This document shows positions 19,394-27,644 of a stretch of DNA of 35,289 nt, in pieces. Both the position numbers and the translations under genes were made by a program. Origin of the DNA: Rhodopirellula baltica (GTDB lineage Bacteria; Planctomycetota; Planctomycetia; Pirellulales; Pirellulaceae); contig PPHI01000079.1 of the NCBI GenBank assembly GCA_002901265.1, positions 1-35,289 of the forward strand, given 5' to 3'. Each line of letters opens with the position of its first letter. The stretch's first letter is position 1. The notes beneath the pieces are model-generated. The model saw only the letters and a list, made by a program, of their open reading frames with translations, had not been told where the DNA came from and did no database searches.

Positions 19394-19520
19394 ACGCGGG
19401 GGAGTACGCTGTTTTAAAGCCTCGCGTCAAGGCAGGTCTTAAATCGACCTTTCCGTGAAACTCGCTTTTCACTAAAGTTCGCCCGTCCCGCATCGCAAGC
19501 CACTCCCACATCCCGCAAAC

Positions 19521-19542
19521 GTTTGAAATTGTTGTTTCAAAC
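19521..19542. promoter_or_regulatory. Perfect inverted repeat upstream of the DUF4332 ATPase gene
   Basis: GTTTGAAA and TTTCAAAC form an eight-base perfect inverted repeat separated by TTGTTG. The left arm is also the right half of CAAACGTTTG, giving three CAAAC/GTTTG half-sites. It is 51 bases before the ATPase start codon and about 130 bases from the divergent lipoprotein gene. It could be an operator for either gene or a leader hairpin. Confidence 0.4.
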
Positions 19543-19577
19543 ACCCTGAGTGGCACCGAATCAATGCAATCAAGGCC

Positions 19578-19586
19578 AAGGAGGAG
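19578..19586 (+). promoter_or_regulatory. Strong Shine-Dalgarno that fixes the ATPase start
   Basis: AAGGAGGAG ends seven bases before ATG 19594. An in-frame ATG at 19564 lies upstream of this site and would place it inside the coding sequence, so 19594 is the better start. Such a perfect site is rare among the genes in this window. Confidence 0.85.
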
Positions 19587-19593
19587 CCTGACC

Positions 19594-22500
19594 ATGTTGT
19601 TGGATCGCATAGACATTGACACACATGGCCCACTCAATCGTGTCGAACTGGGGCCTTTTAGCGAAGGCCTGAACGTCGTCTGCACTCCCGAAGGTTCGGG
19701 AAAGACCGCACTCGTTCGCTTTATCCGCGATTCATTGGTTCGCCGCGAATACCCGCTCGGCATGATGAGCTCTTCGGCTGGCCGAGTCGTCTGGGCCGAT
19801 CAAAACGGCAAGATTCATTGCCGTCGCGAACACGATGGAACTGCCGCCGGTCGCCGCACGATCGAATTCGAAACACGGGGCGAAACCGCACATCGCTTCG
19901 ACTGGCTGCACGGCAGCTGGATCAACGGCATCGCCGATTCGAACGACGCTTCGCGCGCTCTCGAGTCGATTCGTATCCCCGACGCGATCGTCGACGGTAT
20001 TGTCACTGACACCGCCGTGACAAGCGTTTCACGCGTCATCGCCGCTTGCCTGACCGCCGGCCTGAACGATCCGTCGCTGTTTTCGCAATTGCCACAGAAC
20101 GCATCGGCAGTCAGCGGACTTTCTCCAGCGGAACAAAAAGACGCCGAAGCACAGCGCCGTGCGATCCGAGACGAACTCGCTCGCATCGAAGCCGAACTGG
20201 CAACGATCCCCAACAGCGACACGCCTGTCACCAACAGCGAATCACGCCGCCAAGCACTCCGTGCGCGATTAAACGATCTGTACTCGCGATCGCACCGCGT
20301 CCGCGCCGGATACGGCGTTCCCTACGCGGCAAACGAAGCGACCTCCGAAGAACTGTCGTCGCTCCAACATCGCATTTGGACGCTACGTGTCCGTCACGGC
20401 GAACTGGTCCGCTGGCTTGATCACCTCAAGTCCGACCAAAATCGTATTCGCTATTCCGCGCCGATCACTTCGTCGCCTTACGCCAGCAGTTCGATGGCCG
20501 GTCCGTCGACACAACCTGGATACTCCAAACTGGAAATCGACGCCCGGCTACGCGAGCGTTTGACCGAAGTGGATGGCCAAATCATCCGCTGGCGCCGAGT
20601 GCTTGCCGAACTGAATAGCTTGCGAGACATGGTCTGGGCAGACCGTCACCGCCACGCATTGCATCAATTCGCGACCCGCACCGATGCACAGCCGCTTTCC
20701 GACTGGTGGCTGCAACGCGAACGAATGAACTACGTCGCGTCATCGCTCGACTACTTTGCCGGTCATCCACGCGTCGCGCCTTCGCAACTGCACAGTTGGG
20801 CCGAAATCGAAGCCACGCGATCGTTCGCCTGGCCCGATGAAATCGACCTGCGTGTCGAGGCGTTGATCCGCAAAATCGATTCACTGCATCACTACTATGG
20901 CCAATCGGGGCGAAGCACCTGGGCATGGTACGGTGACGCCACTGGCCAAACCTATCCGGATCTGCCGAACAACTGGGCCCGCTACCATGACGGTGGCTTG
21001 GTCGGTCACTTGCGTGCACTGCGCGAAGACCTTTCCGCGGCACGCCGTCACGGATTCGGATTCGCGAATGCACTGCCCGTCAGCACACTGCCTGTCAGCG
21101 CACCAAATGCCATCTCAGTTCGTCGCGAACGCGAAATGATGGACTTGCAAGCGAGCGAGAACTGGATCATCGCGTCGATCGAACGACTGCTCGTTCACCG
21201 CAGCCAATTGGTCCGGGATCATCGCCAAATGGAACTGGTCCGTTACCCATCGTGGCTGGACGATCGCTACTACGTCCAATCCTGGTCGCCATGGTACGTC
21301 GATCATCTGCAACAAGAGATCGCCGCACGAACGGCAGAACTGCAATCAAGTGCCGCAGAACTGGACCGCTGCGTTTCGCGTGCCTCGGAATTGCGTGTCG
21401 CACTTCGTGATTTTGCGGGACCAGCCGCTTACGACACAACAACACTTGGTGCCATCGACGCCGAAATCAATTCGATCCACGCCGAACTTGGCGCGATCGA
21501 TCAAGCAAGCTTCGCCACGCCGAGTTCACCGCGATTGGAATGGCTGCAGCGACGCCGAAGTGAACTGCAAGAAAAATTGGGTGCACCACAATCGGCATAC
21601 CGAAGCGCCGTCCCGTTGGCTGACGAGGCGAGTGCTTGGCTCGTGCGTTTGTCCGGCGGACGTTTGCGACGCGTCGACTGGAACCCTGCCGAATTCACCA
21701 CTGGTAACAAACCAGCCGGCCGTGCTCACATCGATGGGCAAGACGAAACCAGCTGCTCGGGCGTCGACCGCGCCCTGGCAACGTTGGCAATCCGGCTTGC
21801 GGCAGGTGACCTATTGGCTCGCACTGGCCGGGCAATCCCACTGGTTGTTGAAGCCCATCGGGAATTGCTGCATGCAGCGGCACAGACCACGACGGAACCA
21901 TCGGCTTCCGCACTGAATGCCAACACGCTCGAAAATGCCTACGGGCAATTTCCCGAAGTCAACTTGGCGGTCATCGCGGCTTTGAATGACTACGCCAAAA
22001 GCGGTCGCCAACTGGTTGTCCTGACTAGCGACCCTGCGTTCGCCGACCAAGTTCAGCGCCGTGGCGGTCGAGTCTTCCAAATCCAAGGCGAACGTGTTGC
22101 ACATGAACATCGCCCCGTGTGGCGACCACACTACGCTTCGGAAACTTACGTCGGTCCGCATGCGGGCGCGTTCGTTCCTGGCGAAGCGGTCGACCCGCTG
22201 CTGAACGGCGATGCGATGATCGACCACTATTACGACGAATACTTCCAAGGGTTGCCAGTTGGGCAATCATTTGCCGACGTCAATCGCAACCTGGACGCCG
22301 TCTGGCAAGAGGCATACGGCATCGCAGGATACCCCGCGTCCTCGCAACATGGTTACGCGGCGACCGAGATGCCTTATCGAACGGCAAACGGACATGGCAA
22401 TCCATACAACGGTGCGGTCAACGGAACGGCATTTCGCTCACACCTGCAAACGAGCAGCAATCCACAAGGCCACGGCGTTGCACCGAATGATTCCTTCGCA

Positions 22501-23868
22501 CCGAACTACGGTGCGGCACCGGAATACGGTGTAGCGTCAAACGCTTCCGCCGCTCGAGCCTACCAATCGAAAGGGTCGATTCCGACCCAAGCACCGAGTG
22601 CCCCACATCAAACCTGGAACGATGGGTACTACTATTGCGACAGCTACACCACCGCACCACTCTCGCGGTCACAGCCGACGCAGTCGCAAGGGGAACCTAG
22701 CAACAAAGCTCGCAATGGCGAACGACCATCAAGCTCGCCATTTTTCTTGACGATCGACAGCCCAATCGACCAAGCACCCTCGGTCGATGCAGTGGCCGCA
22801 GCTCGTTTGCGTGCATTGAATGTGACTCACATCACGCACCTGATGAACCAAGACCCCAATCGCTTGGCCGACGCGCTGGGGTTGGCCAGCGTCACCGCGG
22901 CAACCATCCGTCGCTGGCAAGCTGAATGCCGGTTGGTTTGCAACGTGCCACAACTTCGTGGCTTCGATGCACGGGTCCTGGTCGGCTGCGGAATTTCGGA
23001 TCCAGGTCTGCTTGCCGCAACTGATCCCAATGACTTGTTAGACCGCGTCGAAGCATTCTTGGCCACCGAACGTGGTCAACGCATCCTGCTGAGCGGAACA
23101 AGCTACGAGCTTTCCCGCATCACAAGCTGGATCGCCGCTGCCGGCGTACAACCGATGATCGACGCCGCCAATGGCCAACGCGAACGGCGCACCGTCAATG
23201 GCCGAGTCGTCCGACAGTCACGCAGCCTGTCCGGTCAAGAACGCCGTGCGATTAGCGGCCAACGCGACCAAGATTGCTATGAGTACGAATTCACCGACGA
23301 CCACGGACGGATTGCTCGGGCGAGTTCCGGTCGCTCGCGTGGTAGCGCCGGACGCTCGCGTGGTAGCACTGCACGCTCGCGTGACAACGCTGCACGCTCG
23401 TCTCAATCGCGCACCAACGGTTACGCGAACGGACACGAAAGCAATCTCAACCGCCAGCGGTCTGAACAGACCAACCGAATCAACGGAAACCACGAACGCA
23501 CCGACCGCGAGCCCCGTCAGTCACGCCCGGAACGCTCTCGATCGACGACCTCGTACGAGTCACGATCGTCAGCCAACGGTGTTGAAACGGAACGCTCCGG
23601 CCGGCCAGCACGCAGCCTCAAGAAACGCCGCAGCACATCCGAACGATCGCAACGAGAACGCTCGTCTGATCGAGAAGTCTACGGCGAAGACGGGGAACTC
23701 AAGTTCTACCTGCAACGAAACAGTCCCGTGGTTGACGCACCATCAATCGGATCGCGAATGGCAGAACGCCTGGAAACGGTCGGAATCATTGATGTGAACG
23801 ACCTCCTCGAAGCGGACCCGGAAACTTGGCAGATCAACTGGACCATCGACGGATCGACGCCGATGTGA
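19594..23868 (+). CDS. RecF/SMC-like AAA ATPase with DUF4332 domains, 3' end frameshifted
   Basis: As read, the protein is 1424 aa. The N-terminus resembles RecF/SMC/YhaN ATPases (MLLDRIDIDTHGPL, then TPEGSGKTAL at 31-40, a Walker A with Thr in place of the first Gly). Residues about 170-680 are a coiled coil or helical arm. The C-terminal ATPase half has CSGVDRALATLAIRLA (721-736), like the ABC signature, and IPLVVEAHREL, a weak Walker B lacking the DE pair. Residues about 840-1060 are a Tyr/Asn/Pro-rich disordered linker. A full DUF4332 (helix-hairpin-helix-like) domain spans about 1061-1182, followed by an Arg/Ser-rich linker. The second DUF4332 starts at 1382 and breaks after Thr1411, where the last 13 residues are out of frame. 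The domains suggest a DNA-associated role, but the exact job is unknown. Confidence 0.85.
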   Translation: MLLDRIDIDTHGPLNRVELGPFSEGLNVVCTPEGSGKTALVRFIRDSLVRREYPLGMMSSSAGRVVWADQNGKIHCRREHDGTAAGRRTIEFETRGETAHRFDWLHGSWINGIADSNDASRALESIRIPDAIVDGIVTDTAVTSVSRVIAACLTAGLNDPSLFSQLPQNASAVSGLSPAEQKDAEAQRRAIRDELARIEAELATIPNSDTPVTNSESRRQALRARLNDLYSRSHRVRAGYGVPYAANEATSEELSSLQHRIWTLRVRHGELVRWLDHLKSDQNRIRYSAPITSSPYASSSMAGPSTQPGYSKLEIDARLRERLTEVDGQIIRWRRVLAELNSLRDMVWADRHRHALHQFATRTDAQPLSDWWLQRERMNYVASSLDYFAGHPRVAPSQLHSWAEIEATRSFAWPDEIDLRVEALIRKIDSLHHYYGQSGRSTWAWYGDATGQTYPDLPNNWARYHDGGLVGHLRALREDLSAARRHGFGFANALPVSTLPVSAPNAISVRREREMMDLQASENWIIASIERLLVHRSQLVRDHRQMELVRYPSWLDDRYYVQSWSPWYVDHLQQEIAARTAELQSSAAELDRCVSRASELRVALRDFAGPAAYDTTTLGAIDAEINSIHAELGAIDQASFATPSSPRLEWLQRRRSELQEKLGAPQSAYRSAVPLADEASAWLVRLSGGRLRRVDWNPAEFTTGNKPAGRAHIDGQDETSCSGVDRALATLAIRLAAGDLLARTGRAIPLVVEAHRELLHAAAQTTTEPSASALNANTLENAYGQFPEVNLAVIAALNDYAKSGRQLVVLTSDPAFADQVQRRGGRVFQIQGERVAHEHRPVWRPHYASETYVGPHAGAFVPGEAVDPLLNGDAMIDHYYDEYFQGLPVGQSFADVNRNLDAVWQEAYGIAGYPASSQHGYAATEMPYRTANGHGNPYNGAVNGTAFRSHLQTSSNPQGHGVAPNDSFAPNYGAAPEYGVASNASAARAYQSKGSIPTQAPSAPHQTWNDGYYYCDSYTTAPLSRSQPTQSQGEPSNKARNGERPSSSPFFLTIDSPIDQAPSVDAVAAARLRALNVTHITHLMNQDPNRLADALGLASVTAATIRRWQAECRLVCNVPQLRGFDARVLVGCGISDPGLLAATDPNDLLDRVEAFLATERGQRILLSGTSYELSRITSWIAAAGVQPMIDAANGQRERRTVNGRVVRQSRSLSGQERRAISGQRDQDCYEYEFTDDHGRIARASSGRSRGSAGRSRGSTARSRDNAARSSQSRTNGYANGHESNLNRQRSEQTNRINGNHERTDREPRQSRPERSRSTTSYESRSSANGVETERSGRPARSLKKRRSTSERSQRERSSDREVYGEDGELKFYLQRNSPVVDAPSIGSRMAERLETVGIIDVNDLLEADPETWQINWTIDGSTPM
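23329..23412 (+). repeat. Four tandem 21-base repeats coding an Arg/Ser linker
   Basis: Four consecutive 21-base units with core CGCTCGCGTGGTAGC encode GRSRGSA, GRSRGST, ARSRDNA and ARSSQSR. The first two are near identical and the last two diverge. They lie in the linker between the two DUF4332 domains and could change copy number by slippage. Confidence 0.75.
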
Positions 23869-24134
23869 TCCGCGTTTGGCAGAACCAAGCGATCCTGGTC
23901 TGTCGGATCCCGATGTTGCGTGGACACGATGCTCAATTGCTCGTTGCGGCTGACGTCAACACCGCGGAAGAAGTCGCCGAATCGGATGCCGACGAACTGT
24001 TCGAACTGATCAGCCCGATCGCAAAGAGCAACGAAGGCAAACGAATCCTACGTGGCGGCAAGCTGCCGGATCTCGAAGAGATCAACGAGTGGATCAGCTA
24101 CGCGAAACAGAATCGCGAACTCGTCGCGGCGTGA
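23826..24134 (+). pseudogene. Displaced 3' end of the DUF4332 ATPase gene (-1 frame)
   Basis: This frame continues the second DUF4332 domain. Joining PET (codons ending 23826) to LADQLDHRRIDADVIRVW gives DPETLADQL, which matches DPNRLADAL of the first DUF4332 copy. The rest (VCRIPMLRGHDAQLLVAADV, then a KRILRGGKLPDLEEINEWI-like stretch) matches VCNVPQLRGFDARVLVGCGI and its continuation in the first copy. Restoring one T in the TT at 23826-23827 makes a single frame of about 1513 codons ending at 24134. There is no start codon context for independent translation. It is therefore a broken gene end, a sequencing error, or less likely a programmed shift. Confidence 0.85.
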
Positions 24135-24151
24135 GTTGCGAGGCGGCCTTC

Positions 24152-24180
24152 ATCAGCACTGATTTCAGATCAGTGCTGAT
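24152..24180 (+). repeat. Perfect 12-base inverted repeat after the ATPase gene
   Basis: ATCAGCACTGAT and ATCAGTGCTGAT pair perfectly around TTCAG, 17 bases after the TAA-free end of the restored ATPase frame (stop at 24132-24134). No T-run follows, so it is not a standard intrinsic terminator. It may protect the 3' end of the transcript or bind a protein. Confidence 0.6.
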
Positions 24181-24228
24181 CCCCAGCGATTGAATCGACA
24201 CGCTTCCGCGAAATGCAGACAACAAAAT

Positions 24229-24258
24229 AGTGCCAGGGCTAAACACCCTGGCACTTTT
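24229..24258. terminator. Bidirectional Rho-independent terminator
   Basis: AGTGCCAGGG and CCCTGGCACT form a perfect ten-base stem around CTAAACA, followed on the plus strand by TTT. On the minus strand the stem is followed by ATTTTG. It lies between the convergent ATPase and fba genes, as expected for a shared terminator. Confidence 0.9.
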
Positions 24259-24287
24259 CGTTGATTGATCTGCTTGAAAGCGACTGG

Positions 24288-25298
24288 TTACAGAGTCGCG
24301 CGAAGCTTAGCAGCGTTGCCAGCTTGACCGAAGGCGGTCATACGAGCGACACAAACTTCTTTCATCGCGGTGCGTGCTGGTTTCAGATAAGCACGTGGGT
24401 CGAATGCCGATGGGTCTTCGGTTAGGACCTTACGGATCGCACCGGTGATCGCCATACGGCAATCGGTGTCGACATTGATCTTACGAACGCCGCTCTTGAT
24501 ACCACGTTGAATTTCTTCAACTGGTACGCCGTAAGTCTGCTTCATCTGACCACCGAACTGGTTGATGATGTCTTGCAGTTCTTGTGGCACCGAGCTGCTG
24601 CCGTGCATGACCAAGTGAGTGTTTGGGATCTTGGCGTGGATCGCTTCGATACGGTCCATTGCCAAAACTTCGCCGGTTGGCTTCGCGGTGAACTTGTACG
24701 CGCCGTGGCTGGTTCCGATCGCGACGGCCAATGCGTCAACGCCGGTTTCTTCGACAAAGCGAGCGGCTTCATCGGGGTCGGTCAGCAATTGGTCGTGCGA
24801 CAGTTCGCCGACAGCACCGTGGCCGTCTTCTTGTTCGCCACCGCCCGATTCGAGCGATCCCAAGCAACCCAGTTCGCCTTCGACGCTGACGTTTTGCTTG
24901 TGTGCAAGTTCGACGACTTTCTTGGTGACGGCGACGTTGTAGTCGTAATCAGCAGGAGTCTTGCCGTCTTCTTCCAGTGATCCGTCCATCATGACGCTGG
25001 TGAAGCCGTTTTCGATGGCCGATTGGCAAGTGTCGGGGCTGTTGCCGTGATCCTGGTGCATCACGATCGGAATGTGCGGGTAGAGTTCCGTCGCAGCGAT
25101 CATCAGGTGACGCAAGTAAGCGTCTTGGCTGTAAGAGCGAGCACCGCGCGAGGCTTGGATGATGACAGGAGAATCCGTTTCTTCGGCGGCTTCCATGATC
25201 GCCTGGATTTGCTCCATATTGTTGACGTTAAATGCCGCGACGCCGTAGTCGTTTTCCGCAGCGTGGTCCAAGACGACGCGAAGAGGGACCAATGCCAT
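24288..25298 (-). CDS. fba: Class II fructose-bisphosphate aldolase
   Basis: The protein is 336 aa. It cleaves fructose 1,6-bisphosphate to DHAP and glyceraldehyde 3-phosphate, or runs in reverse for gluconeogenesis, using a zinc ion. Visible family motifs are [13 protein letters not shown], the catalytic and zinc region VMHQDHG (Asp83, His84), [44 protein letters not shown] and [11 protein letters not shown]. Length and the [14 protein letters not shown] insertion fit the CbbA/type B branch. The ATG at 25298 follows an AAGG ribosome site about 10 bases upstream. The gene stands alone: it shares a terminator with the ATPase gene and is divergent from pabA with a 93-base gap that must hold both promoters. 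Confidence 0.97.
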   Translation of the reverse strand: MALVPLRVVLDHAAENDYGVAAFNVNNMEQIQAIMEAAEETDSPVIIQASRGARSYSQDAYLRHLMIAATELYPHIPIVMHQDHGNSPDTCQSAIENGFTSVMMDGSLEEDGKTPADYDYNVAVTKKVVELAHKQNVSVEGELGCLGSLESGGGEQEDGHGAVGELSHDQLLTDPDEAARFVEETGVDALAVAIGTSHGAYKFTAKPTGEVLAMDRIEAIHAKIPNTHLVMHGSSSVPQELQDIINQFGGQMKQTYGVPVEEIQRGIKSGVRKINVDTDCRMAITGAIRKVLTEDPSAFDPRAYLKPARTAMKEVCVARMTAFGQAGNAAKLRATL

Positions 25299-25391
25299 GA
25301 TCGAGTACCTTGAGCTAAAAATGGTGTTGAAGACTTGTAGTTCGACCGGCGATTATCCCACCGACACGACAGGCCGCAAGGGCGGGCGACG

Positions 25392-25970
25392 ATGATTCTG
25401 CTGTTGGACAACCAGGATTCTTTCGTGCATAACTTGGCGCGATATTTCCGCCTTACGGGCGCCGAAACGCGGGTTCTGCGCAGTAACCAAGTCACCGCCG
25501 AAGAAGCCCTGGACCTTGCCCCCTGTGCAATAGTGCTCTCTCCAGGCCCATTGGGCCCCGAAGATGCCGGATGTTGCGTCGATCTGGTTCGAAAAGCACC
25601 CGAACAGCTTCCAATCCTGGGGGTCTGTTTGGGCCACCAAGCGATCGGCGCCGCCTTCGGAGGAACGATCGGACAGAGCGAACCAAGGCATGGGTTGGCA
25701 AGCCCCCTGCAACATGACGGACGTGGCGTTTTTGCCGGCTGCCCCAATCCCGTGGACGTCGCGCGTTATCATTCGTTGATCGTCCGCGAAGCCGGCTTGC
25801 CAGAAACTTTAGTCGTGACCGCACGCAGTTTGGACGATCATTGCATCATGGGCCTGCGGCACCGTGACCGCCCCGTGTTCGGTGTTCAATTCCACCCCGA
25901 ATCCGTCCTCAGCCCCTGCGGCCAGCAAATCATCGACAACTTCGCCGCGTTGACACGCCATCGAGCCTGA
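25392..25970 (+). CDS. pabA: PabA/TrpG-type glutamine amidotransferase
   Basis: The 192-aa class I amidotransferase has catalytic Cys79 (GVCLGHQ) and the His168-Pro-Glu170 pair (FHPES). It releases ammonia from glutamine for aminodeoxychorismate synthase (p-aminobenzoate) or anthranilate synthase (tryptophan). Sequence alone does not separate PabA from TrpG. The context favours PabA: the operon ends in beta-RFAP synthase, which uses p-aminobenzoate as its substrate. The chorismate-binding partner (PabB/TrpE) is not in the window. The stop is followed after eight bases by the GTG of DUF447, so the genes are probably co-transcribed and translationally coupled. Confidence 0.9.
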   Translation: MILLLDNQDSFVHNLARYFRLTGAETRVLRSNQVTAEEALDLAPCAIVLSPGPLGPEDAGCCVDLVRKAPEQLPILGVCLGHQAIGAAFGGTIGQSEPRHGLASPLQHDGRGVFAGCPNPVDVARYHSLIVREAGLPETLVVTARSLDDHCIMGLRHRDRPVFGVQFHPESVLSPCGQQIIDNFAALTRHRA

Positions 25971-25978
25971 ACGAAATC

Positions 25979-26611
25979 GTGATCCTTGAATCCATCGTGA
26001 CCACCATCGACAACGCCGGGCAAGTCAACATTGCCCCGATGGGGCCATGGGTTCGTCATCCCGATCGGATGCGTCTGTCGGTCGCCGACGACCCGGGGTT
26101 TGTTCTGCGTCCCTTCGAAGGCTCGCGCACGCTGGCGAATTTGCAACAATCGCGACGGGCCACCATTCACTTGACGGACGATGTGCTGCTGCTCGCCAAG
26201 GCTGCCGTCGGACGCATCGAAGACGCGAACGACCGTGTTCGGATGCTGGTGCCGAATGATGATCTCCCCTACCAACATGCGATCCTTGATCCATGCCATC
26301 GCTGGTTTGCCGTAGAGATTGAACACATCGAAGCAATGCCGCCGCGCTACGAAATGCGATGCAGAGTGCTTGACCAAGGCATCGATGCACCCTTCATCGG
26401 ATTCAATCGAGCCAAACATGCGGTGATCGAAGCGGCGATCCTTGCGACACGCATCGGCCTGATCGACGAAGCATCGCTACGCTCCCAACTCGAACAGCTT
26501 CGCATCCCAGTCGAAAAAACGGCCGGCGATGACGAACGCGCAGCTTGGGACTTGATCACGAGTTATGTCGACCGCAAGCTCAGCCAAGTTTCGGTCAATA
26601 CATCAACATGA
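25979..26611 (+). CDS. DUF447 family protein, tetrahydromethanopterin-linked
   Basis: The 210-aa protein starts at GTG 25979, giving MILESIVTTIDNAGQVNIAPMGPWV, the usual DUF447 N-terminus. From memory, solved members of this family have a flavin-reductase-like split-barrel fold, but no biochemical role is assigned that I can state with confidence. Motifs are NIAPMGPWV near residue 20, FEGSRTLANLQQSRRATIHLTDD, FAVEIEHIEAMPPRYEMRC and FIGFNRAKHAVIEAAILATR. The family is found in methanogenic archaea and in bacteria with tetrahydromethanopterin-linked C1 genes. The gene is eight bases after pabA, and its TGA overlaps the next ATG (ATGA), which ties it to RFAP synthase. A role in cofactor synthesis is inferred from this context. 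Confidence 0.85.
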   Translation: MILESIVTTIDNAGQVNIAPMGPWVRHPDRMRLSVADDPGFVLRPFEGSRTLANLQQSRRATIHLTDDVLLLAKAAVGRIEDANDRVRMLVPNDDLPYQHAILDPCHRWFAVEIEHIEAMPPRYEMRCRVLDQGIDAPFIGFNRAKHAVIEAAILATRIGLIDEASLRSQLEQLRIPVEKTAGDDERAAWDLITSYVDRKLSQVSVNTST

Positions 26612-27624
26612 ATCGAGCACCACAAACGATCCGAATCAAAACCGGTGCTCGCCTGCACTTCGGCTTGCTCGACTGCTTGCCGCCGTTTGGTGGCCTCGGC
26701 GTGATGATCGATGCGCCTGCGACAACGATCCAACTGACGCAGTCCGATCAAACGACCATTGACCCGCGAATCAGTTCGATCGGATTCGAAGCGCGCACCC
26801 GCGCGATCATGGCGCGAGCGGCAAAGCACTTTGGCTTGCCCCGGCCAATTCCCGTCAACGTTTCGCTTCTCGAATACCCGCCAACACACAGCGGATTCGG
26901 AAGTGGCACGCAGTACTCGTTGGCCTTTGCCGAATCGTACTGCCGATTGATCAGTAGCAATCCGATCGACAAGGAAACGCTCGTCATCGACATCGCCGCA
27001 CGAGCTCGACGCAGCGCTGTTGGTGCCCACGGTTACTTCGTTGGCGGATTGATTTTCGAAACCAATCAAGAAAGCAGCGAACAAACAGCCGATAATCGCC
27101 TGAATGCGATCGCCGGTCGAGTCGAGACGCCGCCCGATTGGTGCGTGCTGTTGATTCGTCCCAACCAAACACCGCCACCGGTTGCCGGTGACAAGGAACA
27201 AACGCAATTCGACAAACTTGACCGGGATCCCAAACGCACCGAACGCCTGAAGCAAATCGCGATCAAAGAAGTTATGCCGGCGGCGGAGCGAGGCGACTTC
27301 GAATCGTTCGCAAACTCGATCGAAAGCTATAACTACGAAAGCGGCTTACTATTTGAAGCAGTCCAAGGCGGACCGTACAACGGCGAGGCGGTCGCAACGA
27401 TTGTGGACCGGTTAAAACACCAAGGGACTAGCGGAGCAGGGCAGAGCAGTTGGGGGCCGACCGTCTTCGCGTGGTGTGAAAATCGCGAACGCGCCGATCG
27501 CCTGCGTGAATCGTTTTCGCCGAACGATTTCACGACCTTGGTTTCGTCAATCAACCCCCAAGGTCGTGTGCTTCAATCTGTCGCCCACGATTCGGTCAAC
27601 AGCCATACGCTTGCCGGACATTAG
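26608..27624 (+). CDS. Beta-ribofuranosylaminobenzene 5'-phosphate synthase (tetrahydromethanopterin synthesis)
   Basis: The 338-aa GHMP-kinase-fold protein condenses p-aminobenzoate with PRPP, with release of CO2 and pyrophosphate. This is the first committed step in making the arylamine part of tetrahydromethanopterin. The start is ATG 26608, overlapping the DUF447 stop by ATGA. An upstream in-frame GTG/ATG extension lies inside DUF447 and is rejected. Family features are RIKTGARLHFGLLDCLPPFGGLG at the N-terminus, the GHMP loop PPTHSGFGSGTQYSLAFAE, and RRSAVGAHGYFVGGLIFE. The C-terminus has GTSGAGQSSWGPTVFAW. Together with pabA it links precursor supply to cofactor synthesis. Bacteria with this cofactor usually use it for formaldehyde oxidation or detoxification. 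Confidence 0.93.
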   Translation: MNRAPQTIRIKTGARLHFGLLDCLPPFGGLGVMIDAPATTIQLTQSDQTTIDPRISSIGFEARTRAIMARAAKHFGLPRPIPVNVSLLEYPPTHSGFGSGTQYSLAFAESYCRLISSNPIDKETLVIDIAARARRSAVGAHGYFVGGLIFETNQESSEQTADNRLNAIAGRVETPPDWCVLLIRPNQTPPPVAGDKEQTQFDKLDRDPKRTERLKQIAIKEVMPAAERGDFESFANSIESYNYESGLLFEAVQGGPYNGEAVATIVDRLKHQGTSGAGQSSWGPTVFAWCENRERADRLRESFSPNDFTTLVSSINPQGRVLQSVAHDSVNSHTLAGH

Positions 27625-27644
27625 CGGCCTGCTAGGTCGGCAGC

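Noticed and set aside
23815-23835. Programmed -1 ribosomal frameshift in the ATPase gene
   Set aside because: The zero-frame codons at the junction are GAA ACT TGG, which do not form an X XXY YYZ slippery heptamer, and I see no obvious pseudoknot just downstream. A one-base T loss is simpler.
26563-27255. A 230-codon open frame on the minus strand
   Set aside because: It is antisense to beta-RFAP synthase, whose GHMP loop is intact in the plus frame.
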